A stretch of 12,303 nt of DNA from Neovahlkampfia damariscottae (GCA_016618085.1 JABLTG010000295.1:1-12303), one strand, 5' to 3'; positions 6,245 to 12,303 are shown, counted from the first letter of the stretch. Numbers and translations are program-made. Notes: generated from the letters alone by a model not told the origin.

Positions 6245-6288
6245 AGCAGTTCTTTTTCACGCGCCCTGGCGCATGAAAAAGAACTGCT
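6245..6288. repeat. 44-base near-perfect dyad in the methyltransferase leader
   Basis: Left arm AGCAGTTCTTTTTCACGCG (6245-6263) pairs with right arm CGCATGAAAAAGAACTGCT (6270-6288) with a single C-A mismatch, and CC/GG extends the stem almost to the centre. CTAG also lies just outside both arms, offset by two bases on the right. The apex contains CCTGG. No U-run follows on either strand, so it is not a normal intrinsic terminator. It stands 29 bases before the chosen methyltransferase start. A leader hairpin or protein-binding operator that controls the operon is plausible. Confidence 0.6.
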
Positions 6289-6317
6289 CTAGGATAAAAG
6301 AAAACGGATTTCCTGAC

Positions 6318-7544
6318 ATGCGTTTTATCGACCTTTTTGCAGGTTGCGGCGGCCTATCACTCGGACTCTCGAATGCCGGTTGGAAAGGTGTGTTTGCAAT
6401 TGAGAAGAATGAAGACGCATTCGCGACCCTCTCTTACAATTTCAATCGGAAACCTATCCTTCGCTTCGATTGGCCGGAATGGCTCCCGCAAAATGCAATG
6501 AGCACATCCGATTTACTCAGCCACTATGAAGGTGAGCTCAATTCGCTTCGCGGGCAGATTGATCTAATCGCTGGAGGCCCTCCCTGTCAGGGCTTTTCTT
6601 TTGCTGGGAGACGGCAAGAGAATGACCCAAGAAACCAGCTCAAGAACGAATATTTGCAGATTGTAGATATTATTCGGCCAAGCTTTTTGGTTTTTGAAAA
6701 TGTGAAGGGTTTCACGGCGCGCTTCAACAACTCCGAGGGCCCTTCGCATTCGCAACAAGTTATCCAAGAGCTAGAGGAGCTAAGCTGGGGTGGTTACAAA
6801 ACGTTTTCGACAGTATTGAACGCTTCACTATTCGGCGTTCCTCAGCCGAGGCCCAGATTCATTTTGCTCGCTGTTCGCAGCGATCTTTTGTCTAAGAATG
6901 ACGAACACACAGATCCTCTCGAGGATATTGAGAAGTACGCTGGGTCCTTCAGAAAACTGAAGAAACTAAATGGACACAACATCACCGTCAGAGAAGCGAT
7001 TTCAGATCTTGAAATTGGCTCTTCGGGAGTGCGTGAAAGCCGCGATACAAAAGGCTTTCAAGAGATAGTTTACAACTCTTCAGCTCACTCGGATTTCCAG
7101 CGATTGATGAAAAAGGGCGTAACCGAAAATAGGCCTGCAAACAGCTTGCGTTTGGCTCGACATAAAGTGGACACTGTTAAGCGTTTCGAAGAAATTTTGG
7201 AAACGTGTCCAAAAGGAAAGTCTCTACCGCGTCACTTTCGAGAAAAGCACGGTATTCGGAAGCAGTGTTTCACCCCTCTTCATCCCGACGAGATGTCAAA
7301 AACCATCACGACCTTGCCTGACGACTTGCTTCATTATAGCGAGCCGCGCATCTTGACCGTGCGAGAATGCGCGCGCTTACAGTCATTTCCTGATTGGTTT
7401 GAATTTTTGGGAAAATATACTACTGGTGGAGCAAGGAGAAAGGTCGAATGTCCACGCTACACTCAAGTCGGAAACGCAGTTCCGCCATTGATGGCAGAGG
7501 CACTTGGTCGGCTCATAGTCAAAATGCAAGAACAGCTCGGATAA
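6318..7544 (+). CDS. DNA (cytosine-5-)-methyltransferase
   Basis: The product has 408 residues and transfers a methyl group from S-adenosylmethionine to cytosine C5 in DNA. All key motifs are present: motif I FIDLFAGCGGLSLGL (residues 3-17), motif IV GGPPCQGFS with catalytic C90, motif VI ENVKG (E127), motif VIII QPRPRF (176-181), a target-recognition region between VIII and IX, and motif X QVGNAVPP (383-390). Length and motif order are normal, so it should be active. Its target sequence cannot be read from the protein. MRFIDLFAG is the usual N-terminus for this family; the frame is open back to 6168, but that extension crosses the 44-base dyad and the promoter-like words, so I reject it. The stop (7542-7544) touches the next ATG, which implies one operon with the GHKL gene. 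No endonuclease is adjacent. Confidence 0.93.
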   Translation: MRFIDLFAGCGGLSLGLSNAGWKGVFAIEKNEDAFATLSYNFNRKPILRFDWPEWLPQNAMSTSDLLSHYEGELNSLRGQIDLIAGGPPCQGFSFAGRRQENDPRNQLKNEYLQIVDIIRPSFLVFENVKGFTARFNNSEGPSHSQQVIQELEELSWGGYKTFSTVLNASLFGVPQPRPRFILLAVRSDLLSKNDEHTDPLEDIEKYAGSFRKLKKLNGHNITVREAISDLEIGSSGVRESRDTKGFQEIVYNSSAHSDFQRLMKKGVTENRPANSLRLARHKVDTVKRFEEILETCPKGKSLPRHFREKHGIRKQCFTPLHPDEMSKTITTLPDDLLHYSEPRILTVRECARLQSFPDWFEFLGKYTTGGARRKVECPRYTQVGNAVPPLMAEALGRLIVKMQEQLG

Positions 7545-10046
7545 ATGACAACAACCAGTAACGAACTTTCTTTTCGGGCCAATGCAGGCATTAAGGATAT
7601 CATTGGCAGAGGCCTAATTCTTGATGACAATATTGCAATCATTGAGTTGATAAAAAACTCCAAAGATGCTGCGTCGCCCTGCGTCAAAATTCATTTTAAA
7701 GAAAAGACTTCGTCTACTCCCTCTGAGCTCATTCTAAAAGACTTTGGTCACGGAATGAGCATAAGCGATATTCGCGATAAATGGCTGAACATTGCCTACT
7801 CGGAAAAGAAAGAGGCCAACACTGAACGCGATACACCGTTTGCCGGAAGCAAAGGGGTTGGCCGCTTTTCGTGTGATCGTCTTGGTAAGAAATTAACACT
7901 TTATACGAGATCTGAGGGTGGCGATTACATCAAGCTACCAATTGATTGGGCCCTTTTTGAAACGGGTGCAATTGATGCTGAGATTTCGACAGTGAAACTG
8001 AACTACGAAGTTTTGGCTGAGCATGAATTTCTTAGCGAAATTGGTGAGCAAATCTTTTCTAGTGGAACAGTTCTAATAATATCAGAGCTTCGCTCCCATT
8101 GGGGGCAAAAAAAACTTCGCAAGCTACGATCTGAGCTTGAAAAATTTATCTCTGATCCCGACGCAAACTTCGAAGTCGCGCTGAAGATTTTCAACACGCC
8201 GGAAGAAGTAATCAAAAATACTGTTTTTGATGAGCTGTCTCTACGTACATACAACATCGTATCCAGCATTGACCCTACAGGAGCGATGCTTTCGACAGAA
8301 CTGCGCTATCACGGGGAAACAGTTTATAGCTACGAAGTTGAAAATCCCTATATTCTGCTCAAGAATATTAAGGTCAGCATTCATTATATGAATTTCAGTT
8401 CGAAGCTGTTCTTCAAGAAACGTACTGGCTATTCAGCAAATGATTACGGTTCAGTCTTTATGTTCCTGAACGGGTTTCGGGTCTCGCCATATGGCAACCC
8501 GAAAAACGATTGGTTAGGTTTAGACCAAAGAAAAACCCAAGGCACTTCGCGATATCTCGGCACAAGGGACATTGTTGGTCAGGTATCGATCACAGATGCT
8601 GACGACTTGTTTAAGCCAGTCACAAGCCGCGAAGGCTTGGTGCATGATGATGCCTATCATGAGCTCACCGCTTCTGAGATCGACAGCAAAGTTAGTCTGC
8701 GCAACAATGAGACTGACTATGGGTATGTTACCCACATTGTGAGGCAATTGGAGCGCTTCATCGTTGATGGCGTGAGTTGGAATAGTTTGATGGAGCTCTC
8801 AAACCCAGGTCGCACCAATATCCCAGACAAAGATGTAAAAGCTGACCCTAGCAATTTTGGCATCAGGACAATCGACGAAAATGCCGTTAAAGAAGCAATA
8901 GACAAGACACTTAGAACGTCAAAATTCAATATTCAGTCATTCCAAATCAACACTGACTTAATCGCACGTTTGGCTCAAGAGGCTGAAGATGCATATAATG
9001 AGTACGTGTTGTCGTTTATTGAGAACACCACGGACAAGACCTTTGAAGAGCTAACGGCTGTCGACAAGGGGAACTTCAAGAAGATTGCCCTTCGCAATAT
9101 GGAGGCGATCAAGGCCGAGAAAGCAGCTCGCCTTGAAGCTCACGAACAACGCTTACGTGCGGAAAAAGCTGAACGACAAGCTACGCTTGAGCGGGAGCGA
9201 GCCGAACAAGCAAAAAAACGAGAGCAAGATGCGAAGGCACGTGAAGCCGCTGCAACCGCTGCGCGCGACGCTGCAACCAAACAATATCAGAATGAAAAAA
9301 CAGAACGCGAAAAAGTGGAAGCTCGTTTGCAGGAGACTGCTGACGAAAACATGTTTCTGCGCATGGATGCAACGAAAGACCATGATCATGTACTAAATTT
9401 GCACCATCAGACTTCACTTTATAGCTCCATTGCCGCCACCGAGCTCCAAAACCTCAAATATGTCATTTTAGATGACGATGAGTTTGATCAGGATGAGGCG
9501 CTCGATATTCTGGCATCTATAGAGGAGAATATTGAAAAGATTTCGAAATTTGCGAACTATGCCACGGGTGGAAAATACAAAGTTGCACTCAAATCAGTAA
9601 GCGGCAACGTAACGCAATTCGTATCGGAATATTTGGAAGAACTTAAGAAGAGCCCTTCAGAGTTGCGACGAATGAACGTTGATAATTCCTTGAGCGGAGC
9701 CGAGGCTTTTCAAGCACAGTTTTCTCCTCTCGATGTCATGATCTTGGTCGATAACTTGATTTCGAATGCAAAAAGGCACGGAGCAAAACGAATAGGCTTT
9801 TTGCCTCCATGTACTGAGCAAGGTGTGTTTTGCGTAGTAGACAATGGAACAGGTCTCGACGCTTCTATTTCTGATCCATCCGAAATTTTTCAAAAAGGGT
9901 TTACGACGCGGACCGAAGGTTCTGGGCGTGGGCTATATCATGTGGCGAACACGCTAAAGGCAATGAACTTGGAAATATGTGTTGCAGACCGGCCGATAGA
10001 TGGATGGTCTGGGCTGGCTTTGGAGATAAAAGAAATTGCTAATTAA
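7545..10046 (+). CDS. Dual GHKL ATPase / histidine-kinase-like protein with central coiled coil
   Basis: The product has 833 residues. N-terminal GHKL (Bergerat) ATPase: N-box ELIKNSKDA (E34, N38), DFGHGMS (66-72), glycine lid GSKGVGRFS (101-109). This is the Hsp90/MutL/MORC-like version. A linker region follows to ~510, then a strongly charged coiled coil (~523-605). A histidine-containing helix (LHHQTSLYSS, ~619-628) and a second helix (~650-676) resemble a dimerization/phosphotransfer unit. The C-terminal GHKL domain has NLISNAKRHG (737-746), VVDNGTGLD (764-772) and GFTTRTEGSGRGL (785-797), as in sensor histidine kinases. Prokaryotic MORC/MutL-like ATPases linked to DNA methylases are described in restriction-modification settings. 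The order methylase, this gene, receiver protein suggests it senses DNA state or infection and signals to the receiver. Kinase activity is inferred; no membrane segment is seen. Confidence 0.85.
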   Translation: MTTTSNELSFRANAGIKDIIGRGLILDDNIAIIELIKNSKDAASPCVKIHFKEKTSSTPSELILKDFGHGMSISDIRDKWLNIAYSEKKEANTERDTPFAGSKGVGRFSCDRLGKKLTLYTRSEGGDYIKLPIDWALFETGAIDAEISTVKLNYEVLAEHEFLSEIGEQIFSSGTVLIISELRSHWGQKKLRKLRSELEKFISDPDANFEVALKIFNTPEEVIKNTVFDELSLRTYNIVSSIDPTGAMLSTELRYHGETVYSYEVENPYILLKNIKVSIHYMNFSSKLFFKKRTGYSANDYGSVFMFLNGFRVSPYGNPKNDWLGLDQRKTQGTSRYLGTRDIVGQVSITDADDLFKPVTSREGLVHDDAYHELTASEIDSKVSLRNNETDYGYVTHIVRQLERFIVDGVSWNSLMELSNPGRTNIPDKDVKADPSNFGIRTIDENAVKEAIDKTLRTSKFNIQSFQINTDLIARLAQEAEDAYNEYVLSFIENTTDKTFEELTAVDKGNFKKIALRNMEAIKAEKAARLEAHEQRLRAEKAERQATLERERAEQAKKREQDAKAREAAATAARDAATKQYQNEKTEREKVEARLQETADENMFLRMDATKDHDHVLNLHHQTSLYSSIAATELQNLKYVILDDDEFDQDEALDILASIEENIEKISKFANYATGGKYKVALKSVSGNVTQFVSEYLEELKKSPSELRRMNVDNSLSGAEAFQAQFSPLDVMILVDNLISNAKRHGAKRIGFLPPCTEQGVFCVVDNGTGLDASISDPSEIFQKGFTTRTEGSGRGLYHVANTLKAMNLEICVADRPIDGWSGLALEIKEIAN
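10021..10026 (+). promoter_or_regulatory. Ribosome binding site that supports the TTG start of the receiver-HEPN gene
   Basis: TGGAGA stands about 10 bases before TTG at 10036. No ATG or GTG lies close to the start of the receiver fold: TTG-CTA-ATT-AAG leads straight into FAVLWVEDD, the expected first beta strand. Confidence 0.55.
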
Positions 10047-10959
10047 GTTTGCTGTTCTGTGGGTCGAGGATGATGACCGTTGGTACTGGGCCTCACGCCG
10101 TGTTTTAAAAAATTACCTTGATGATCTAGGTTTCTCTCTTGAGGTAATCCGCATTTCTGATCCGGAAAATACTCCATGGGATCAGCACTTTGAGGCGACA
10201 TCTCAATATGACCTAATGCTTGTTGATTGGCGTATTGAGCAGACCAACAAAGTGGACAAGGCGGTTGGCGGCGAAGTTATTCGGAAAATTCGCGAGGAGG
10301 TTCCTTATTCGGACATACTTTTCTACTCAGGAAGCGATGGTCTCGAAAAGGAAGTCTACGAAAAACACCTTCAAGGAGTGTACACCGCAAAGCGAAGTCA
10401 AGCAATTGATGAAGCAAAGGAACTTATCGATCATCTTTTACACAAAAGTCTTCATCCTAAAATCATGAGGGGCATAATTGTAAGCTCCCTGTCTCAGATT
10501 GACGACATGTGTTTCAAGATCATTGAGCATAAGTACAGTGACGAGAAATGCGATAAGAAAGCCTTTGCCGACGGGTTTCGAGCCTCAATTAATGCTCAGG
10601 CTGAGGGCCAATTAAGAGCAAAACAAAAGGCCACTGCTAAGGATGACGACGACTTTGTCGCAAGCCTTCACTCTACAATGGTTTTGGACTCCCATAAACG
10701 CGCAACAAAGCTGATTGAGCTCTTAAAAGATGATCTTGAACCGGCCGTGTCTAAAAAGCTAGGCAGTTTGCCAGATACCATAACTAAGCGAAACCATTTG
10801 GCGCACTGGAAGCGTTCAGAGGAAACAGATACAAGAATAACTTTAAGCTATGATGGACAACCCGACTATGTTTTCGATCAGGACGAGGCGACCCGAATGC
10901 GGAAAAAGATCAACGAGGCCGGAGAAATACTGAGCCAGTATCTGGCGAAAGTTTCTTAG
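10036..10959 (+). CDS. Response-regulator receiver fused to a HEPN domain (probable RNase effector)
   Basis: The product has 307 residues and is read from TTG, overlapping the GHKL gene by 11 bases. Residues ~4-130 are a receiver domain: FAVLWVEDDD (acidic D12-D14), acceptor D64 in LMLVDW, S98 in FYSGS and K119 in VYTAKR, all correctly spaced for phosphorylation. Residues ~145-305 are all-helical and contain KRNHLAHW at 251-258. R252-N-x-x-x-H257 is the canonical HEPN ribonuclease motif, placed at the start of the last helices as usual. HEPN domains are common effectors of toxin-antitoxin, abortive-infection and CRISPR systems. The intact motif suggests metal-independent RNA cleavage, but non-catalytic HEPN proteins exist. 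No DNA-binding output domain is present, so it is unlikely to be a transcription regulator. Translational coupling to the GHKL gene makes that protein its likely partner. Confidence 0.8.
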   Translation: MLIKFAVLWVEDDDRWYWASRRVLKNYLDDLGFSLEVIRISDPENTPWDQHFEATSQYDLMLVDWRIEQTNKVDKAVGGEVIRKIREEVPYSDILFYSGSDGLEKEVYEKHLQGVYTAKRSQAIDEAKELIDHLLHKSLHPKIMRGIIVSSLSQIDDMCFKIIEHKYSDEKCDKKAFADGFRASINAQAEGQLRAKQKATAKDDDDFVASLHSTMVLDSHKRATKLIELLKDDLEPAVSKKLGSLPDTITKRNHLAHWKRSEETDTRITLSYDGQPDYVFDQDEATRMRKKINEAGEILSQYLAKVS

Positions 10960-10973
10960 GATTGTCCTGATAA

Positions 10974-11414
10974 ATGAAGACTGCTCTTTTCGACATTGAT
11001 GGTACATTGGCCAGCATTGATCATCGTAGGCCTTTTCTGTCTGGGGAAAGGCCAGACTGGAAGTCTTTCAATGCGGCTATGGGGGCTGATACGCCCAATC
11101 CTCCTGTTGTTGATCTATACAAAGTACTTTGGGAAAGCGGTAAGTATCAGCTCATTCTGGTGTCCGGCCGAGGAGAAGAGCACCGGAAGATAACCGAAAC
11201 CTGGCTGACGTGGAACGAAATTCCATACGAACGTCTTCTTATGCGCCCAGAGAACGACTTCCGCCCAGACGTGGAAATCAAACAAGAAATTTTGAATTTG
11301 TTGCGATCCGAGGGCAAAGTGATCTCTTTTGTCGTCGATGATCGAAATTCAGTGGTGGAAATGTGGCGTAGGAACGGGGTGACATGCCTTCAGTGTGCGG
11401 AGGGGGATTTTTGA
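10974..11414 (+). CDS. HAD-superfamily polynucleotide 3'-phosphatase (PNKP-type phosphatase domain, stand-alone)
   Basis: The product has 146 residues. Motif I is FDIDGTLA (nucleophile D7, acid/base D9), followed by HRRPF and DWKSFNAAMG...D-PNPPV, typical of the phosphatase half of T4-type polynucleotide kinase. Motif II is SGRGEEH (S64-R66), MRPENDFRPD leads to motif III K103, and motif IV is VVDDRNSVVEMWR (D122, D123). The family removes 3'-phosphate, and in T4 Pnk also 2',3'-cyclic phosphate, from nucleic acid ends. The kinase half is absent and the length matches a single complete domain. It starts 14 bases after the receiver-HEPN stop with only a weak ribosome site, so it belongs to the same operon. 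HEPN ribonucleases leave ends this enzyme could process, so it may be a repair partner; a general HAD hydrolase role cannot be excluded. Confidence 0.8.
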   Translation: MKTALFDIDGTLASIDHRRPFLSGERPDWKSFNAAMGADTPNPPVVDLYKVLWESGKYQLILVSGRGEEHRKITETWLTWNEIPYERLLMRPENDFRPDVEIKQEILNLLRSEGKVISFVVDDRNSVVEMWRRNGVTCLQCAEGDF

Positions 11415-11558
11415 GTCTGCCTCGAATGTGTTGCTGCGTGAGAACGGCGGTGCAAAATTAGACCACGGTAGCGCCGCCATATTGGCGGTGCGGGCGGCGT
11501 AAAAGTCGTCCACTTTTTCCCTTCTTGCGGCCGCAGGGAGGGCGAGGAGATTTACACC

Positions 11559-11690
11559 GTGGAACTTTACAGGAAGGTCACCGGCGCGCTCCTCGACCGG
11601 CTGACCCACCACGTCAACATCCTTGAGATGAATGGCGAGAGCTATCGCCTGGCTCAGAGCCAAGCGCGAAAAGCCACCAAAACCCCCTGA
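11559..11690 (+). pseudogene. istB: IS21-family IstB-like ATPase, C-terminal remnant
   Basis: A 43-residue frame from GTG to TGA contains ALLDRLTHHVNILEMNGESY followed by RLAQSQARKA. This is the highly conserved C-terminal end of IstB, the AAA+ helper of IS21-family transposition. A full IstB has about 250 residues; the Walker A/B ATPase core and the partner istA are absent. The frame stays open for some codons upstream, but those residues do not look like IstB. It is therefore a truncated relic with its natural stop codon kept. Confidence 0.72.
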
Positions 11691-11704
11691 TCAAAAATCC
11701 ATGA

Positions 11705-11724
11705 CTTGGCCCTTACGGGCCAAG
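11705..11724. repeat. Perfect hairpin CTTGGCCC-TTAC-GGGCCAAG
   Basis: Two 8-base arms are perfectly complementary around TTAC, 15 bases after the istB stop. No U-run follows, so it is at best an atypical terminator for the IS gene. The right arm touches the larger inverted repeat at 11724. Confidence 0.55.
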
Positions 11725-11773
11725 GCGGCCAGTCAACCGCCAGCTATTTGAGGAGCGCGGTTGACTGGCCGCC
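11724..11773. repeat. 17-bp perfect inverted repeat with 16-base spacer
   Basis: GGCGGCCAGTCAACCGC (11724-11740) is the exact reverse complement of 11757-11773. The arms are too long and perfect to be chance. They could be IS-end inverted repeats left by nested or deleted insertions, or a strong bidirectional hairpin between the IS21 and IS66 remnants. Confidence 0.65.
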
Positions 11774-11848
11774 TGCGCTCTGCACACCCGTCACGCACAA
11801 CACCAAAGTGGCCTACTTTTGCGGTAACCGCTCCATTGCTACCGCAGC

Positions 11849-12175
11849 TTACGCGGCTTGACTGTTCGTCACAGATGCCATCGGCACCCAGTTCCACGGG
11901 AGCAATTCATCAAGCCTGTTGATCTTGTGATCGTGGATGCGGTCGAGGATGTCAGCAAGGTAGGCCATCGGGTCGAGACCGTTCAGCTTTGCGGTTTCAA
12001 TGAGGGTCATCGCCCGTGCGAGGGTTTCCGCACCGCTATCGGCGCCAGCGAAGAGCCAGTTTTTCCGTCCTATACCAATTGGACGCAGGGCACGCTCGGC
12101 CGGGTTGTTGTCGATGGCTACACGCCCGTCGGACAGGAACAGGCTGAAGGCCTCCTGCCGCGCGAGGCCGTAGCG
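11849..12175 (-). pseudogene. tnpC: IS66-family transposase, C-terminal ~108 residues
   Basis: On the minus strand, from the junction near 12175 to the TAA at 11851-11849, the frame reads RYGLARQEAFSLFLSDGRVA, IDNNPAERALRP, RKNWLFAGADSG, LIETAKLNGLDP and DHKINRLDELLPWNW. These are the conserved C-terminal blocks of the IS66 TnpC transposase, including the DNNxAER glutamate of the DDE site. A full TnpC has about 500 residues; here only the end remains and the 5' part is replaced by unrelated AT-rich sequence. The chance in-frame join makes an apparent 136-residue open frame starting at 12259, whose first ~28 residues are not transposase. The plus-strand frame opposite it is a shadow. Confidence 0.87.
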
Positions 12176-12184
12176 GTTTTTTAC

Positions 12185-12303
12185 TTCTAATCTGTCAACT
12201 AAGTGTTGAACAGTTGCATCTGTTTCATATTTTGTAATAAGTTCATTCATGATATACATAACAGTTGATGGTGAAATCCATTCTCTAGCATGAATACCTC
12301 CAT
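12185..12303 (-). CDS. Animal-type M14 zinc carboxypeptidase fragment (partial, probable exon)
   Basis: Reading the minus strand in from the window edge gives GGIHAREWISPSTVMY, then IMNELITKYETDATVQ and HLVDRLE. H-x-x-E in GIHAREWIS is the first zinc-binding motif of carboxypeptidases A/B, with the Arg used in catalysis. The extended wording and the following ATVMY/LVDRLD-like region are typical of metazoan digestive carboxypeptidases, and arthropod enzymes come to mind. Third codon positions are mostly A/T, unlike any bacterial gene in the window. After the Glu codon the sequence runs GTAAAA, which could be a 5' splice site, and within about 10 bases it becomes IS66. The family identity is strong. 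The animal origin is inferred from memory of the family and codon use. Confidence 0.75.

Larger units (their letters stand above)
11497..11824. repeat. Imperfect inverted boxes that bracket the istB remnant
   Basis: GCGTAAAAGTCGTCCACTTT (from 11497) and the reverse complement of 11805-11824 (CCGCAAAAGTAGGCCACTTT) agree at most positions, and each box is itself nearly palindromic. IS21-family elements have multiple end repeats, so these may be transposase-binding boxes of the decayed element. No target duplication was identified. Confidence 0.4.
11415..11848. other. Insertion-sequence debris between the phosphatase gene and the IS66 fragment
   Basis: This stretch holds no complete gene. It contains a short CCGCCA-TAT-TGGCGG hairpin (11474-11488), an istB 3' remnant, two strong inverted repeats and two copies of an AAAGT...CCACTTT-like box. 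The composition becomes GC-rich near 11436. The cargo operon therefore seems to end at, or have been cut at, about 11414-11435. Confidence 0.55.

Noticed and set aside
6245-6288. Dyad as a rho-independent terminator
   Set aside because: No U-run follows the stem on either strand; the T/A runs are inside the stem arms.
6168-6317. N-terminal extension of the methyltransferase from TTG at 6168
   Set aside because: The TTG lies in a TTGACA promoter-like word and the extension reads through the 44-base dyad; family members start directly at MRFIDLFAG.
9085-9417. Open frames on both strands across the coiled-coil part of the GHKL gene
   Set aside because: They arise from the biased Lys/Glu/Ala codons of the coiled coil and show no ribosome site or domain, unlike the nested mbe genes.
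6318-11414. Ordinary restriction-modification system
   Set aside because: The methylase is clear, but no PD-(D/E)XK, HNH, PLD or GIY-YIG nuclease motif was found in the adjoining proteins; the likely nuclease acts on RNA (HEPN).
11349-11663. Minus-strand open frame of 104 codons
   Set aside because: It spans the end of the phosphatase gene, the junction and the istB remnant in antisense, so it cannot be one ancestral gene.
11849-12259. A single 136-residue transposase gene with a novel N-terminus
   Set aside because: The first ~28 residues belong to the carboxypeptidase-like sequence; the join to IS66 is a chance in-frame fusion at the composition break.
1-12303. CRISPR array, rRNA or complete tRNA
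   Set aside because: No regular short repeats with unique spacers, no rRNA-like sequence, and the only tRNA signal lacks its 5' half.

Overview
The window is a mosaic. Its main part looks alphaproteobacterial, probably from the Roseobacter/Rhodobacterales group. The basis is the style of the replication-type helix-turn-helix gene (FDPEIAA...WTYNS...LFPYL), the tRNA-Phe fragment, the GC-rich autotransporter-type gene and the IS remnants. This is family recognition from memory, not a search. Base composition changes in blocks: very GC-rich on the left (1-1759), moderate across the mobilization genes (2650-5513), clearly AT-richer across the cargo (5528-11414), GC-rich again in the IS remnants (11436-12175), and strongly AT-rich in the last ~120 bases.

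Layout. (1) 1-1759, minus strand: the N-terminal 586 codons of a secreted, repeat-rich autotransporter-like protein that runs off the left edge. (2) 1760-2649: about 400 bases without a convincing gene, then a broken tyrosine-recombinase N-terminus (2161-2358, minus), then a 3' fragment of tRNA-Phe(GAA) (2420-2466, minus) that reads as an attachment site. (3) 2650-5513: a mobilizable-element backbone. It has a Rep-like winged-helix protein, a possible oriT region, MobC/MbeC, and a ColE1 MbeA-type relaxase with two complete genes (MbeB-like and MbeD-like) nested in its 3' half in another frame. (4) 5528-6157: an unrecognised protein, probably co-transcribed with the mob genes. (5) 6318-11414: a compact four-gene operon. 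It encodes a C5-cytosine DNA methyltransferase, an 833-residue protein with two GHKL ATPase modules and a coiled coil, a receiver-HEPN fusion read from a TTG start, and a stand-alone polynucleotide-kinase-type 3'-phosphatase (HAD). (6) 11436-12175: remnants of an IS21-family istB gene and an IS66-family transposase, with strong inverted repeats. (7) 12185-12303, minus: a coding fragment that reads as an animal-type M14 zinc carboxypeptidase. The last piece implies either a chimeric contig or bacterial DNA joined to an animal genome.

How the genes may work together. The methyltransferase, GHKL protein, receiver-HEPN and phosphatase genes abut or overlap (TAA then ATG; an 11-base overlap; a 14-base gap), so they look like one functional unit carried by a mobilizable element. 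The GHKL protein combines an Hsp90/MORC-like N-terminal ATPase with a histidine-kinase-like C-terminal half. The next gene has intact receiver residues joined to a HEPN domain with an intact RNHLAH ribonuclease motif. This suggests a two-component-type defence system: sensing by the GHKL protein, RNA cleavage by the receiver-HEPN protein, DNA marking by the methyltransferase, and perhaps RNA-end repair by the phosphatase. No restriction endonuclease is visible. The pathway is inference; the domain calls rest on visible motifs.
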